Source: Sphaerimonospora cavernae (GTDB taxonomy: Bacteria; Actinomycetota; Actinomycetes; Streptosporangiales; Streptosporangiaceae). From it: 64,000 nucleotides of DNA. The stretch lies in contig NZ_JBHMQT010000003.1 of the NCBI RefSeq assembly GCF_042435035.1, forward strand, positions 1 through 64,000. Reading direction: 5' to 3'. Shown piece after piece: positions 42,094 to 49,868 of this stretch (positions are counted from its first letter, which is position 1; every line of letters starts with the position of its first letter). The translations under genes were made by a program, and so were the position numbers. Under the pieces are notes generated by a model, which had not been told where the DNA came from, searched no databases, and saw only the letters and a program-made list of their open reading frames with translations.

Positions 42094-44205
42094 TCACTTC
42101 ACGCCGGCCTCGCGCATGTCGCGGACCTCGCGCTTGAGTTCCTTGATCTCGTCGCGGAGCCGGGCGGCCACCTCGAACTGAAGGTCGGCGGCCGCGGTGT
42201 GCATCTGCTCGGTGAGAGACTCGATCAGGGCCTCGAGCTGCGCCCTCGGCATCTCTCCCACGATGGCCTTCGCGTGCCGGCCGGCCCGCTTGGAGGCGAG
42301 GCCGGGAACCGGAGCCTTGCCGCGGGACTGCTGACGGCCGGCCCCGCCGAGCATCTGGGCCGTGTCCGCGTCCTCCCTGGCGAGGCTGTCCAGGATGTCG
42401 GCGATCTTCTTACGTAGCGGCTTCGGGTCGATGCCGTTGGCCTGGTTGTAGGCGACCTGCTTGGCCCGGCGCCGGTTGGTCTCCTCGATCGCCCGTTCCA
42501 TGCTCGGTGTGATCTTGTCCGCGTACATGTGCACCTGGCCGGACACGTTACGGGCGGCACGGCCGATGGTCTGGATGAGCGAGGTCTCCGACCGCAGGAA
42601 GCCCTCCTTGTCGGCGTCCAGGATGGACACCAGCGACACCTCGGGCAGGTCGAGGCCCTCACGGAGCAGGTTGATGCCGACGAGCACGTCGAACTCACCC
42701 AGGCGAAGCTCGCGCAGCAACTCGATGCGGCGCAGCGTGTCCACCTCGCTGTGCAGATAGCGGACCCGGATGCCGTTCTCGAGCAGGTAGTCGGTCAGGT
42801 CCTCGGCCATCTTCTTGGTCAGCGTCGTGACCAGGACCCGCTCGTCTCGCTCGGCCCGGACCCTGATCTCCTCCATGAGGTCGTCGATCTGACCCTGCGT
42901 GGGCTTGACCACGACCTCGGGGTCGACCAGGCCGGTGGGGCGGATTACCTGCTCGACCACGTCGCCCTTGCTGCGCCCCAGCTCGTAGGGTCCCGGAGTG
43001 GCCGACAGATAGACGGTCTGGCCGATCCGCTCCAGGAACTCCTCCCACTTCAGCGGCCGGTTGTCCATCGCGGACGGCAGACGGAACCCGTGATCGACAA
43101 GCGTGCGCTTACGCGAGGCGTCGCCCTCGTACATCGCGCCGATCTGCGGAACGGTCTGGTGCGACTCGTCGAGGACGAGCAGGAAGTCGTCGGGGAAGAA
43201 GTCCAGCAGGGTGTGCGGCGCAGTGCCCGCCGCGCGCCCGTCGATGTGACGCGAGTAGTTCTCGATGCCGGCGCAACTGCCGATCTGGCGCATCATCTCG
43301 ATGTCGTACGTGGTTCGCATGCGCAACCGCTGGGCCTCCAGTAGCTTGCCCTGCCGCTCCAGATCGGCCAGCCGCTCGGCGAGCTCGGCCTCGATGTCGT
43401 TGATGGCCCGCTCCATCCGCTCCGGCCCGGCCACGTAGTGCGACGCGGGGAAGATGTGCAGTTCGTCGTCCTCGGCGACGACCTCACCGGTCAGCGGGTG
43501 GAGGGTGGCCAGCTTCTCGATCTCGTCGCCGAACATCTCGATGCGGACGGCGAGCTCCTGGTAGACGGGGATGACCTCGACCGTGTCCCCGCGCACCCGG
43601 AACGTGCCACGGGTGAAGGCCAGGTCATTGCGGGTGTACTGCATGTCGACGAGCCTGCGCAGCAGTTGGTCCCGGTCGATCTGCTGGCCGACCTTCAGCC
43701 CGACCATCCGCTCGACGTACTCCTGGGGGGTGCCCAGACCGTAGATGCAGGAGACCGAGGCGACCACGACCACGTCGCGCCGCGACACCAGGGACCAGGT
43801 CGCCGAGTGACGCAGCCGTTCCACCTCCTCGTTGATCGAGGAGTCCTTCTCGATGTAGGTGTCGCTCTGGGGGACGTACGCCTCGGGCTGGTAGTAGTCG
43901 TAATACGAGACGAAGTACTCGACCGCGTTGTTCGGCAGCATCTCTCGGAGCTCGTTGGCGAACTGTGCGGCGAGCGTCTTGTTCGGCTGCATGACCAGCG
44001 TGGGGCGCTGGAGCCGCTCCACCAGCCAGGCCACGGTGGCGGTTTTGCCGGTGCCCGTCGCGCCCAGCAGGACCGTGTCCTTCTCCCCGGCCCGGACCCG
44101 GCGTTCCAGCTCGGCGATGGCCGTCGGCTGGTCACCGGACGGCGTCATCTCGGTGACGACCTCGAAGGGCGCCGCCTTGCGCTGCAGGTCGATCAGAGAC
44201 TTCAT
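42094..44205 (-). CDS. uvrB: Excinuclease ABC subunit B
   Basis: ATG 44205 gives 703 residues; the longer frame to 44400 lacks UvrB-like sequence. It is the damage-verifying helicase-like subunit of nucleotide excision repair. Walker A VLLGATGTGKTATVAWL, the beta-hairpin YYDYYQPEAYVPQSDTYIEKD, the helicase motif VLDESHQTVPQIGAMYEGD and motif VI QTIGRAARN are clear. A UVR motif ends the protein (LIESLTEQMHTAAADLQFEVAARLRDEIKELK), the UvrC contact. It is the last gene of the block. Confidence 0.97.
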   Translation of the reverse strand: MKSLIDLQRKAAPFEVVTEMTPSGDQPTAIAELERRVRAGEKDTVLLGATGTGKTATVAWLVERLQRPTLVMQPNKTLAAQFANELREMLPNNAVEYFVSYYDYYQPEAYVPQSDTYIEKDSSINEEVERLRHSATWSLVSRRDVVVVASVSCIYGLGTPQEYVERMVGLKVGQQIDRDQLLRRLVDMQYTRNDLAFTRGTFRVRGDTVEVIPVYQELAVRIEMFGDEIEKLATLHPLTGEVVAEDDELHIFPASHYVAGPERMERAINDIEAELAERLADLERQGKLLEAQRLRMRTTYDIEMMRQIGSCAGIENYSRHIDGRAAGTAPHTLLDFFPDDFLLVLDESHQTVPQIGAMYEGDASRKRTLVDHGFRLPSAMDNRPLKWEEFLERIGQTVYLSATPGPYELGRSKGDVVEQVIRPTGLVDPEVVVKPTQGQIDDLMEEIRVRAERDERVLVTTLTKKMAEDLTDYLLENGIRVRYLHSEVDTLRRIELLRELRLGEFDVLVGINLLREGLDLPEVSLVSILDADKEGFLRSETSLIQTIGRAARNVSGQVHMYADKITPSMERAIEETNRRRAKQVAYNQANGIDPKPLRKKIADILDSLAREDADTAQMLGGAGRQQSRGKAPVPGLASKRAGRHAKAIVGEMPRAQLEALIESLTEQMHTAAADLQFEVAARLRDEIKELKREVRDMREAGVK

Positions 44206-44427
44206 CGCTCGCTCACCACTTCGCTCTCGCCCCGCGTCTGGCCCCGATCCGCCCGGCCCCCGCCGCCGGATGCTCACGTCTCCATAACCTACGCCGCACG
44301 GCCGACAATTCCGGTACGGCTCCCGGCTCTGGCCGCGGCTCCGCGCCGCAAGGTCCGGACCGTCGGCAGCGGATGGTCCGAGAAGCCCCCGCACATTCAC
44401 TGAGTCGGCCCATCGATTCCGAAGAGT

Positions 44428-45627
44428 TCATGCGGTGAGCAACAGGACGCCGACCGTCGCGGCGAGAGCTGCCACGGCCAGTCCGGTACCCGTCACGACG
44501 AACCTGCCGATCGGCACCGGCACCTCGCGGCGGCGGCACCACTCGAACCACAGGAGCGTGGCCAGTGACCCCCATGGCGTCACGACCGGGCCGATGTTGA
44601 CGCCGACGAGCAGAGAGAGCAGCCGCGTCCCGTCGGCGGGTGGGATCACCTGCTCCGCGGCGACGTAGGCGGGCAGGTTGTTCACCATGCTCGACAGGCC
44701 GGCGCCCGCCGCTGCCGCCCGGCATGCGCCCGACGCGCCGCCGTCGACGCCGATGACCGCGCGCATCACGTCGGCCAGGCCGAGCCTGGCGAGCGTGGGC
44801 ACCACCAGGAACAGACCTGTGACGAAGACCGGGAGCCGCCATGGGATGAGTGACCAACCGAGCTTCGAACGGTCGCGCCATGCGAAGGCGGCGACCACGG
44901 CCGTGGCGGCGCCGAGCGCGGCGATCTCGATCCGTACCCCCGCGAGGATCGCGGCGGCGAACACTACGCACACGGCGACGGCGGCCGTGAACAGCAGCCG
45001 GTCGGCCACTGAGACCGCGGCCGGCGGCCGGTAGCGTTCCCCACCCCGCTCCGCCCGCCGCCAGAAGAAGACCCAGAGGAACACCATCGTGACGGCGATC
45101 GAGGTGAGTCCCGGCGCCCACATCCGCGCGGCGAAACCGCGCGCGTCGAGCGCGAACCGGTTCATCGCGAGCAGGTTGGTCAGGTTGGAGACCGGCAACA
45201 CCAGGCTCGCCGTGTTGGCCAGCCACACCGTCGTCACGGCCAGCGGCAGCGGCCTGATCCCGGCCCGCCGCGCCAGCGCCACCATCACCGGGGTGAGCAG
45301 TACAGCCGTCGTGTCAAGATTGAGAAATATCGTAACAAGCGATGCGAATGCCGAACAAAGCAGAAAAAGCGCCGGATAGCTGCCTCTGCCGACGATCGCC
45401 AGGCGAGTCGCCACGACGTCGAAGACCTGGGCCTCCCTGGCCAGTTCCGCGAGCACGATGACCGCGACCAGGAACAGCAGCAGCGGCGCGACGCGGGCAA
45501 GGCTCTCCTCTGCCGCCGTCAGAGGAAGGAGCCCGGTGGCCGCGCACAGCAGACCTGCCGCTAGCAGGCCGAGCCGGATCCGGTCGAGGACGTCCAGCCG
45601 CCGCAGACCTCCCCCCACGGCCAACAC
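44428..45627 (-). CDS. ArsB/NhaD-superfamily membrane transporter
   Basis: GTG 45627 is chosen because the longer frame overlaps coaE; it gives 399 residues. About 11 hydrophobic segments are present. FLNLDTTAVLLTPVMVAL, LPVSNLTNLLAMNRF, SSMVNNLPAYVAAEQV and VGVNIGPVVTPWGSLATLLWFEW match the arsenite-pump (ArsB) fold, notably the NxGPxxTPxGSLATLLW run. No arsR or arsC is near, so the substrate could be an organic anion. It interrupts the common coaE-uvrB pairing. Confidence 0.8.
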   Translation of the reverse strand: MLAVGGGLRRLDVLDRIRLGLLAAGLLCAATGLLPLTAAEESLARVAPLLLFLVAVIVLAELAREAQVFDVVATRLAIVGRGSYPALFLLCSAFASLVTIFLNLDTTAVLLTPVMVALARRAGIRPLPLAVTTVWLANTASLVLPVSNLTNLLAMNRFALDARGFAARMWAPGLTSIAVTMVFLWVFFWRRAERGGERYRPPAAVSVADRLLFTAAVAVCVVFAAAILAGVRIEIAALGAATAVVAAFAWRDRSKLGWSLIPWRLPVFVTGLFLVVPTLARLGLADVMRAVIGVDGGASGACRAAAAGAGLSSMVNNLPAYVAAEQVIPPADGTRLLSLLVGVNIGPVVTPWGSLATLLWFEWCRRREVPVPIGRFVVTGTGLAVAALAATVGVLLLTA

Positions 45628-45700
45628 CTCATCCCTGCCGCTCGAAAGCCCGCGGAGCCGCCGGCATCCGGGACACGATCTGGCCGGAACGCCGTCTCGG

Positions 45701-46318
45701 TCACCCGCCGCCGGGGGCGTACGCGCCCGCCCGGGCGACGAGCTCATCCCAGACCTCGCCGACCCGGGCGTCGAGAAGCTCCAGCGAGCCCTCGTTGTCG
45801 ATCACGATGTCGGCCACGTCGAGGCGGTCCTCGCGGGATACCTGGACCGCGATCCGGGCCCGTGCGTCCCCCTCCGTCATACCCCGGAACTCTCCCAGCC
45901 TGCGGACGCGGACGCCGTCGGGGGCGTCCACGACGATCACCAGGTCGTACATTGCGGCGAGGCCGTTCTCAGCGAGCAGCGGCACGTCGTAGACGACGAT
46001 CGCCCCGGCGGGAGCGGCCTGCTGGAGCTCCTCGACCCGGGCGCCGACCCTCGGGTGGACGATCCCGTTGAGCACCTTCAGCTTGTCGGGGTCGACGAAC
46101 ACGATCGAGCCGAGCCGTTCCCGGTCGAGCGTCCCGTCCGGGCGCAGCACGCCGTCACCGAACGCCTGGACGATCTCGGCGAGGCCGGAAGTCCCCGGCT
46201 CCACCACCTCCCGCGCGATCTTGTCCGCGTCTATGACGATCGCGCCGCGCGCCGCGAGCCGTCGCGACACCTCACTCTTGCCCGAGCCGATGCCGCCCGT
46301 GAGTCCTACCCTGAGCAC
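45701..46318 (-). CDS. coaE: Dephospho-CoA kinase
   Basis: GTG 46318 gives 205 residues beginning VLRVGLTGGIGSGKSEVSRRL, the P-loop; the frame to 46387 is not family-like. IVIDADKIAREVVEPG, VVYDVPLLAENGLAAMYDLVIVVDAP and RIAVQVSREDRLDVADIVIDNEGSLE are CoaE hallmarks. It makes CoA from dephospho-CoA and ATP. It is downstream of the GNAT gene and rpsA, a conserved actinobacterial neighbourhood. Confidence 0.95.
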   Translation of the reverse strand: MLRVGLTGGIGSGKSEVSRRLAARGAIVIDADKIAREVVEPGTSGLAEIVQAFGDGVLRPDGTLDRERLGSIVFVDPDKLKVLNGIVHPRVGARVEELQQAAPAGAIVVYDVPLLAENGLAAMYDLVIVVDAPDGVRVRRLGEFRGMTEGDARARIAVQVSREDRLDVADIVIDNEGSLELLDARVGEVWDELVARAGAYAPGGG

Positions 46319-46415
46319 GCCCCGCAGCCTATCCGCCGGCGGTACGGCGCGGCCTGGTGGGCGGCGGCATCGGGCCGGCTGACGCATCGGGGGCTGAGGG
46401 GATCTGGGAGAGACG

Positions 46416-46871
46416 TCAACGGCTGAGACGCAGGTGCACCAGGGTCAGGTGGTCCTGCACTCGCTCCCGGTGGGTCTCGCGGTAGCCGAGGCGCCGGTAC
46501 AGCCGCAGATCGCCCTCGGAGAGATGACCGGTGAACAGGTCGAACACGGCGGCCTCAGGGACGGCCTCGTGCAGCGCGGCGAGCAGCCCGCCGCCGATGC
46601 CCCGTCCCTGCCGGTCCGGCGCGACGACGAGGCGTGCGACGAGGCACGTCGGGCCGGACAGCTGACCGCGAACGGATCCGACCAGCCGGGCGCCCTCCGT
46701 CGCCTTCAGCACGACCCCGGTGTCGATCACTTTGCGTATCTGCTCGACCGTCTCGACGAGCGGGGGCAGGAACGGGTCGCCGTAGAGCTGGGCCTCGGTC
46801 ACGTAGGCGGCCCGCTGCAGGGTGAGAATCTCCCCGGCGTCGCCGGGCATGGCCCGCTCGATGTCCAACAC
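46416..46871 (-). CDS. GNAT-family N-acetyltransferase
   Basis: GTG 46871 with GGGTGACGGA upstream gives 151 residues. The acetyl-CoA-binding motif A is LVVAPDRQGRGIGGGLLAAL, followed by FDLFTGHLSEGDLRLYRRLGYRE and a final strand. The acceptor cannot be deduced. It lies between the rpsA terminator and coaE and is probably its own unit with coaE downstream. Confidence 0.85.
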   Translation of the reverse strand: MLDIERAMPGDAGEILTLQRAAYVTEAQLYGDPFLPPLVETVEQIRKVIDTGVVLKATEGARLVGSVRGQLSGPTCLVARLVVAPDRQGRGIGGGLLAALHEAVPEAAVFDLFTGHLSEGDLRLYRRLGYRETHRERVQDHLTLVHLRLSR

Positions 46872-46907
46872 TCCGTCACCCTATCGGTGCGCGGAAGGTC
46901 CGGACAG

Positions 46908-46937
46908 CGGAAGGCCCCGCCGAAGCGGGGCCTTCCG
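46908..46937. terminator. Terminator after rpsA
   Basis: A 13-bp perfect stem (46908-46920 with 46925-46937, core ggaaggccccgc) with the stable CGAA loop lies 41 bases past the rpsA stop. Confidence 0.8.
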
Positions 46938-46978
46938 TACTGCTTTCTGAACCGGTGCCTGCGAACCGGTCCCCTGAC

Positions 46979-48448
46979 TCAGCTCTGTCCGCCGGCCAGC
47001 TTCTCGCGCAGGGCCGCGAGGGCCTCGTCCGAGGCGAGGGCGCCACCGCTCGGCTGGGTCTGCGACGAGGTCTCACCGCCGTAGGACGAGGTGGCCGCCT
47101 GGCTGGCCGCCTCCGCCTCCTCCTGGCGGGCCTTCTCGATCTGCGACTTGTGCGCCTCGAAGCGGGCCTGGGCCTCGGCGTACTGCCGCTCCCACTCCTC
47201 GCGCTGCTTGTCGAAGCCCTCGAGCCACTCGCCGGTCTCGGCGTCGAAGCCCTCGGGGTAGATGTAGTTGCCCTGATCGTCGTAGGTCGCGGCCATGCCG
47301 TACAGGGTGGGGTCGAACTCGACCTCGGCGCCGACACCCTCGTTGGCCTGCTTGAGCGACAGGGAGATCCTGCGGCGGTCGAGGTCGATGTCGATGATCT
47401 TGACGAAGATCTCCTCGCCGACCGTCACGACCTGCTCCGGGATCTCCACGTGGCGCTCGGCCAACTCGGAGATGTGGACCAGGCCCTCGATGCCCTCCTC
47501 GACGCGGACGAACGCACCGAACGGCACCAGCTTGGTGACGCGGCCGGGCACGACCTGGCCGATCTGGTGGGTCCGGGCGAACTGCTGCCACGGGTCCTCC
47601 TGCGTCGCCTTGAGCGACAGCGAGACCCGCTCGCGCTCCATGTCGACGTCCAGGACCTCGACCGTGACCTCCTGGCCGACCTCGACGACCTCGGAGGGGT
47701 GATCGATGTGCTTCCAGGACAGCTCGGAGACGTGCACCAGACCGTCGACGCCGCCGAGGTCCACGAACGCGCCGAAGTTGACGATCGAGGAGACGACGCC
47801 CTTCCGGACCTGGCCCTTCTGCAGGGTGTTGAGGAACGTCTGGCGCACCTCGGACTGCGTCTGCTCGAGCCAGGCACGGCGGGACAGGACCACGTTGTTG
47901 CGGTTCTTGTCCAGCTCGATGATCTTAGCCTCGAGCTCACGGCCGACATACGGCTGGAGGTCGCGGACGCGGCGCATCTCGACCAGGGACGCCGGGAGGA
48001 AGCCCCGCAGGCCGATGTCGAGGATGAGACCACCCTTGACGACCTCGATGACGGTGCCGGTGACGATGCCGTCCTCGTCCTTGATCTTCTCGATCGTGCC
48101 CCACGCCCGCTCGTACTGGGCGCGCTTCTTGGACAGGATCAGGCGGCCTTCCTTGTCCTCTTTCTGGAGGACCAGCGCCTCGACGTGCTCCCCGACCTCG
48201 ACGACCTCGGCCGGATCGACGTCATGCTTGATGGAGAGCTCGCGGGACGGGATCACGCCCTCGGTCTTGTAGCCGATGTCGAGCAAGACCTCGTCTCGAT
48301 CGACCTTGACAACGGTGCCCTCAACGATGTCGCCGTCGTTGAAGTACTTGATGGTCTCGTCGATCGCGGCGAGGAAGGCCTCCTCGGAACCGATGTCGTT
48401 GACCGCTACCTGCGGGGTGCTCGAGGTGGCCTCAGTGCTGCTCGTCAT
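46979..48448 (-). CDS. rpsA: 30S ribosomal protein S1
   Basis: The 489-residue protein has four S1 (OB) domains: GTVVKVDRDEVLLDIGYKTEG, GTVIEVVKGGLILDIGLRGF, GVVSSIVNFGAFVDLGGVDGLVH and GRVTKLVPFGAFVRVEEGIEGLVH. This is the actinobacterial form, shorter than the six-domain E. coli S1. The C-terminal region is a charged helix (EEWERQYAEAQARFEAHKSQIEKARQEE) and a disordered tail. S1 helps mRNA bind the 30S subunit. A 200-bp upstream region holds its promoter and leader. Confidence 0.97.
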   Translation of the reverse strand: MTSSTEATSSTPQVAVNDIGSEEAFLAAIDETIKYFNDGDIVEGTVVKVDRDEVLLDIGYKTEGVIPSRELSIKHDVDPAEVVEVGEHVEALVLQKEDKEGRLILSKKRAQYERAWGTIEKIKDEDGIVTGTVIEVVKGGLILDIGLRGFLPASLVEMRRVRDLQPYVGRELEAKIIELDKNRNNVVLSRRAWLEQTQSEVRQTFLNTLQKGQVRKGVVSSIVNFGAFVDLGGVDGLVHVSELSWKHIDHPSEVVEVGQEVTVEVLDVDMERERVSLSLKATQEDPWQQFARTHQIGQVVPGRVTKLVPFGAFVRVEEGIEGLVHISELAERHVEIPEQVVTVGEEIFVKIIDIDLDRRRISLSLKQANEGVGAEVEFDPTLYGMAATYDDQGNYIYPEGFDAETGEWLEGFDKQREEWERQYAEAQARFEAHKSQIEKARQEEAEAASQAATSSYGGETSSQTQPSGGALASDEALAALREKLAGGQS

Positions 48449-48655
48449 GTGTGGAATTGCTCCGAACCGGACAGATGTCGTTGTGACGAAAGCGCGGCGG
48501 GCCTGTTTTCGTTCATCGGCGGCTGTTCAGCGATCGCAGCCGACCGAAGACCGAGCGCGAGCCCGCTCCGTCCGAGACGCGCGCGAGCCCACAGCGCAGC
48601 GATCAGCATATGAGACATGACGGGCGGGGTCAATCCGAGGCAAGCGGACACACCG

Positions 48656-49753
48656 CTAGTAGGCGACGATCTTCCCGGCCCTGCTTGAGGCGACCGTGGC
48701 ACGCAGTTTGCGAGGAATCGACACTCTCTTGGGGTCTCCATCGGACGTATACCGCTTCTCGGGGTGTTCGTCCAGCCATTCGAGCCAATAGGTAGTGCAC
48801 CAGCGGCTGCATTCCCCATGTTTTCCGTTGGACTGGATCCTCGGGATCGCGTATCGCTCGAATTTTTTCGCGTAGGGCGAAACGGCCGGCTCGGCCCCGG
48901 CGAGGAACACGCCGTCGAAGTGGTACTTCGTGCCGTCCCATTTCCCGTCGTGCGCCGCGCTCAGTTTCCTGGGCCGTGAGCCGTACGGCAGGGCGAACGT
49001 GGTGGACTCTCCCGCGCCGATCTTGGCGAGCAGCCGGTCCTGGCGCACGATCTGCTCGCTCACTCGCTTTGTCGGCAGACTGCGCAGATCGGGATGATCG
49101 TAGCTGTGGTTGCCGACCTCGAAGCCGCGCTCGACGAGCCACTTCACGGCCAGGGTCTGCTCGGCCCGGTCCCGCAGTCCGAAGGGGTTGCGGTTGACCC
49201 AGAAAGTGGCAACCGGCCGGAAGTTCGGATATTTCGCCGCGACCTCGTAGATGATGCCGACGGCCGTGTCCCGTTTCGGCACCCCATTGGAGTCCAGCGC
49301 GAAGTGGCTGGGGTGGCCGTCGTCGAAGGTGAGGACGACGGGGTGGGAGCCCGCCGGGATGTCGATCTTTCCGGACACGAACTCGGCGGCCGTGATCGGC
49401 ACATAGTCCTTCCGGGCCAGTCGCTCCAGCTCCTTGCGGAGCTGGCCGGGGGTGCGGTCGATGGAGGCGATCCGCTTGGGCAGCAGCCGGTGATACATGA
49501 TCACCGGGACCAGGCCGGCCTCGTTGGCCTTCACCTTCTTGGCGGATTCCGGCGTCGCGGTCACCGACGCCGTCTGGCCGGGCGGTAGCTCCGCGGGCGC
49601 CGTCGGCGTGGTGGTGGGCGACACTCCCACCGCCGTCCGGGTGCCGCCGCCCCCGGAACCGGCCCGCGGCAGCAGTATGAGCACGACGAGACCCACCACT
49701 ACCACAACGACGTTGGCCAGAACGGCAACCCGAGCAACTTCCCGCACGATCAT
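48656..49753 (-). CDS. Membrane-anchored polysaccharide deacetylase
   Basis: The 365-residue protein starts with a membrane anchor (VARVAVLANVVVVVVGLVVLILL) and a Thr/Pro-rich linker. The NodB domain then has PVVLTFDDGHPS (metal Asp and catalytic base), ATFWVNRNPFG, FEVGNHSYDHPDLRSL (metal His pair) and TFALPYGSRPRK. It faces outside and would remove acetyl groups from a cell-wall or capsule glycan. It stands alone between rpsA and polA. Confidence 0.85.
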   Translation of the reverse strand: MIVREVARVAVLANVVVVVVGLVVLILLPRAGSGGGGTRTAVGVSPTTTPTAPAELPPGQTASVTATPESAKKVKANEAGLVPVIMYHRLLPKRIASIDRTPGQLRKELERLARKDYVPITAAEFVSGKIDIPAGSHPVVLTFDDGHPSHFALDSNGVPKRDTAVGIIYEVAAKYPNFRPVATFWVNRNPFGLRDRAEQTLAVKWLVERGFEVGNHSYDHPDLRSLPTKRVSEQIVRQDRLLAKIGAGESTTFALPYGSRPRKLSAAHDGKWDGTKYHFDGVFLAGAEPAVSPYAKKFERYAIPRIQSNGKHGECSRWCTTYWLEWLDEHPEKRYTSDGDPKRVSIPRKLRATVASSRAGKIVAY

Positions 49754-49868
49754 CCGACCATAATGCCCAAAATTTACCTAAATCACATGGGCAGATGACC
49801 GGGCGATTACGGTCGATGATCGGCGCTCCACGACCCGGGGTCACAAAGCGGGGATCCGGAGGCGGGCG

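Noticed and set aside
46955..48613. 552-codon plus-strand frame opposite rpsA
   Set aside because: Leu/Asp-rich shadow of the four S1 domains, which are unmistakable on the minus strand.
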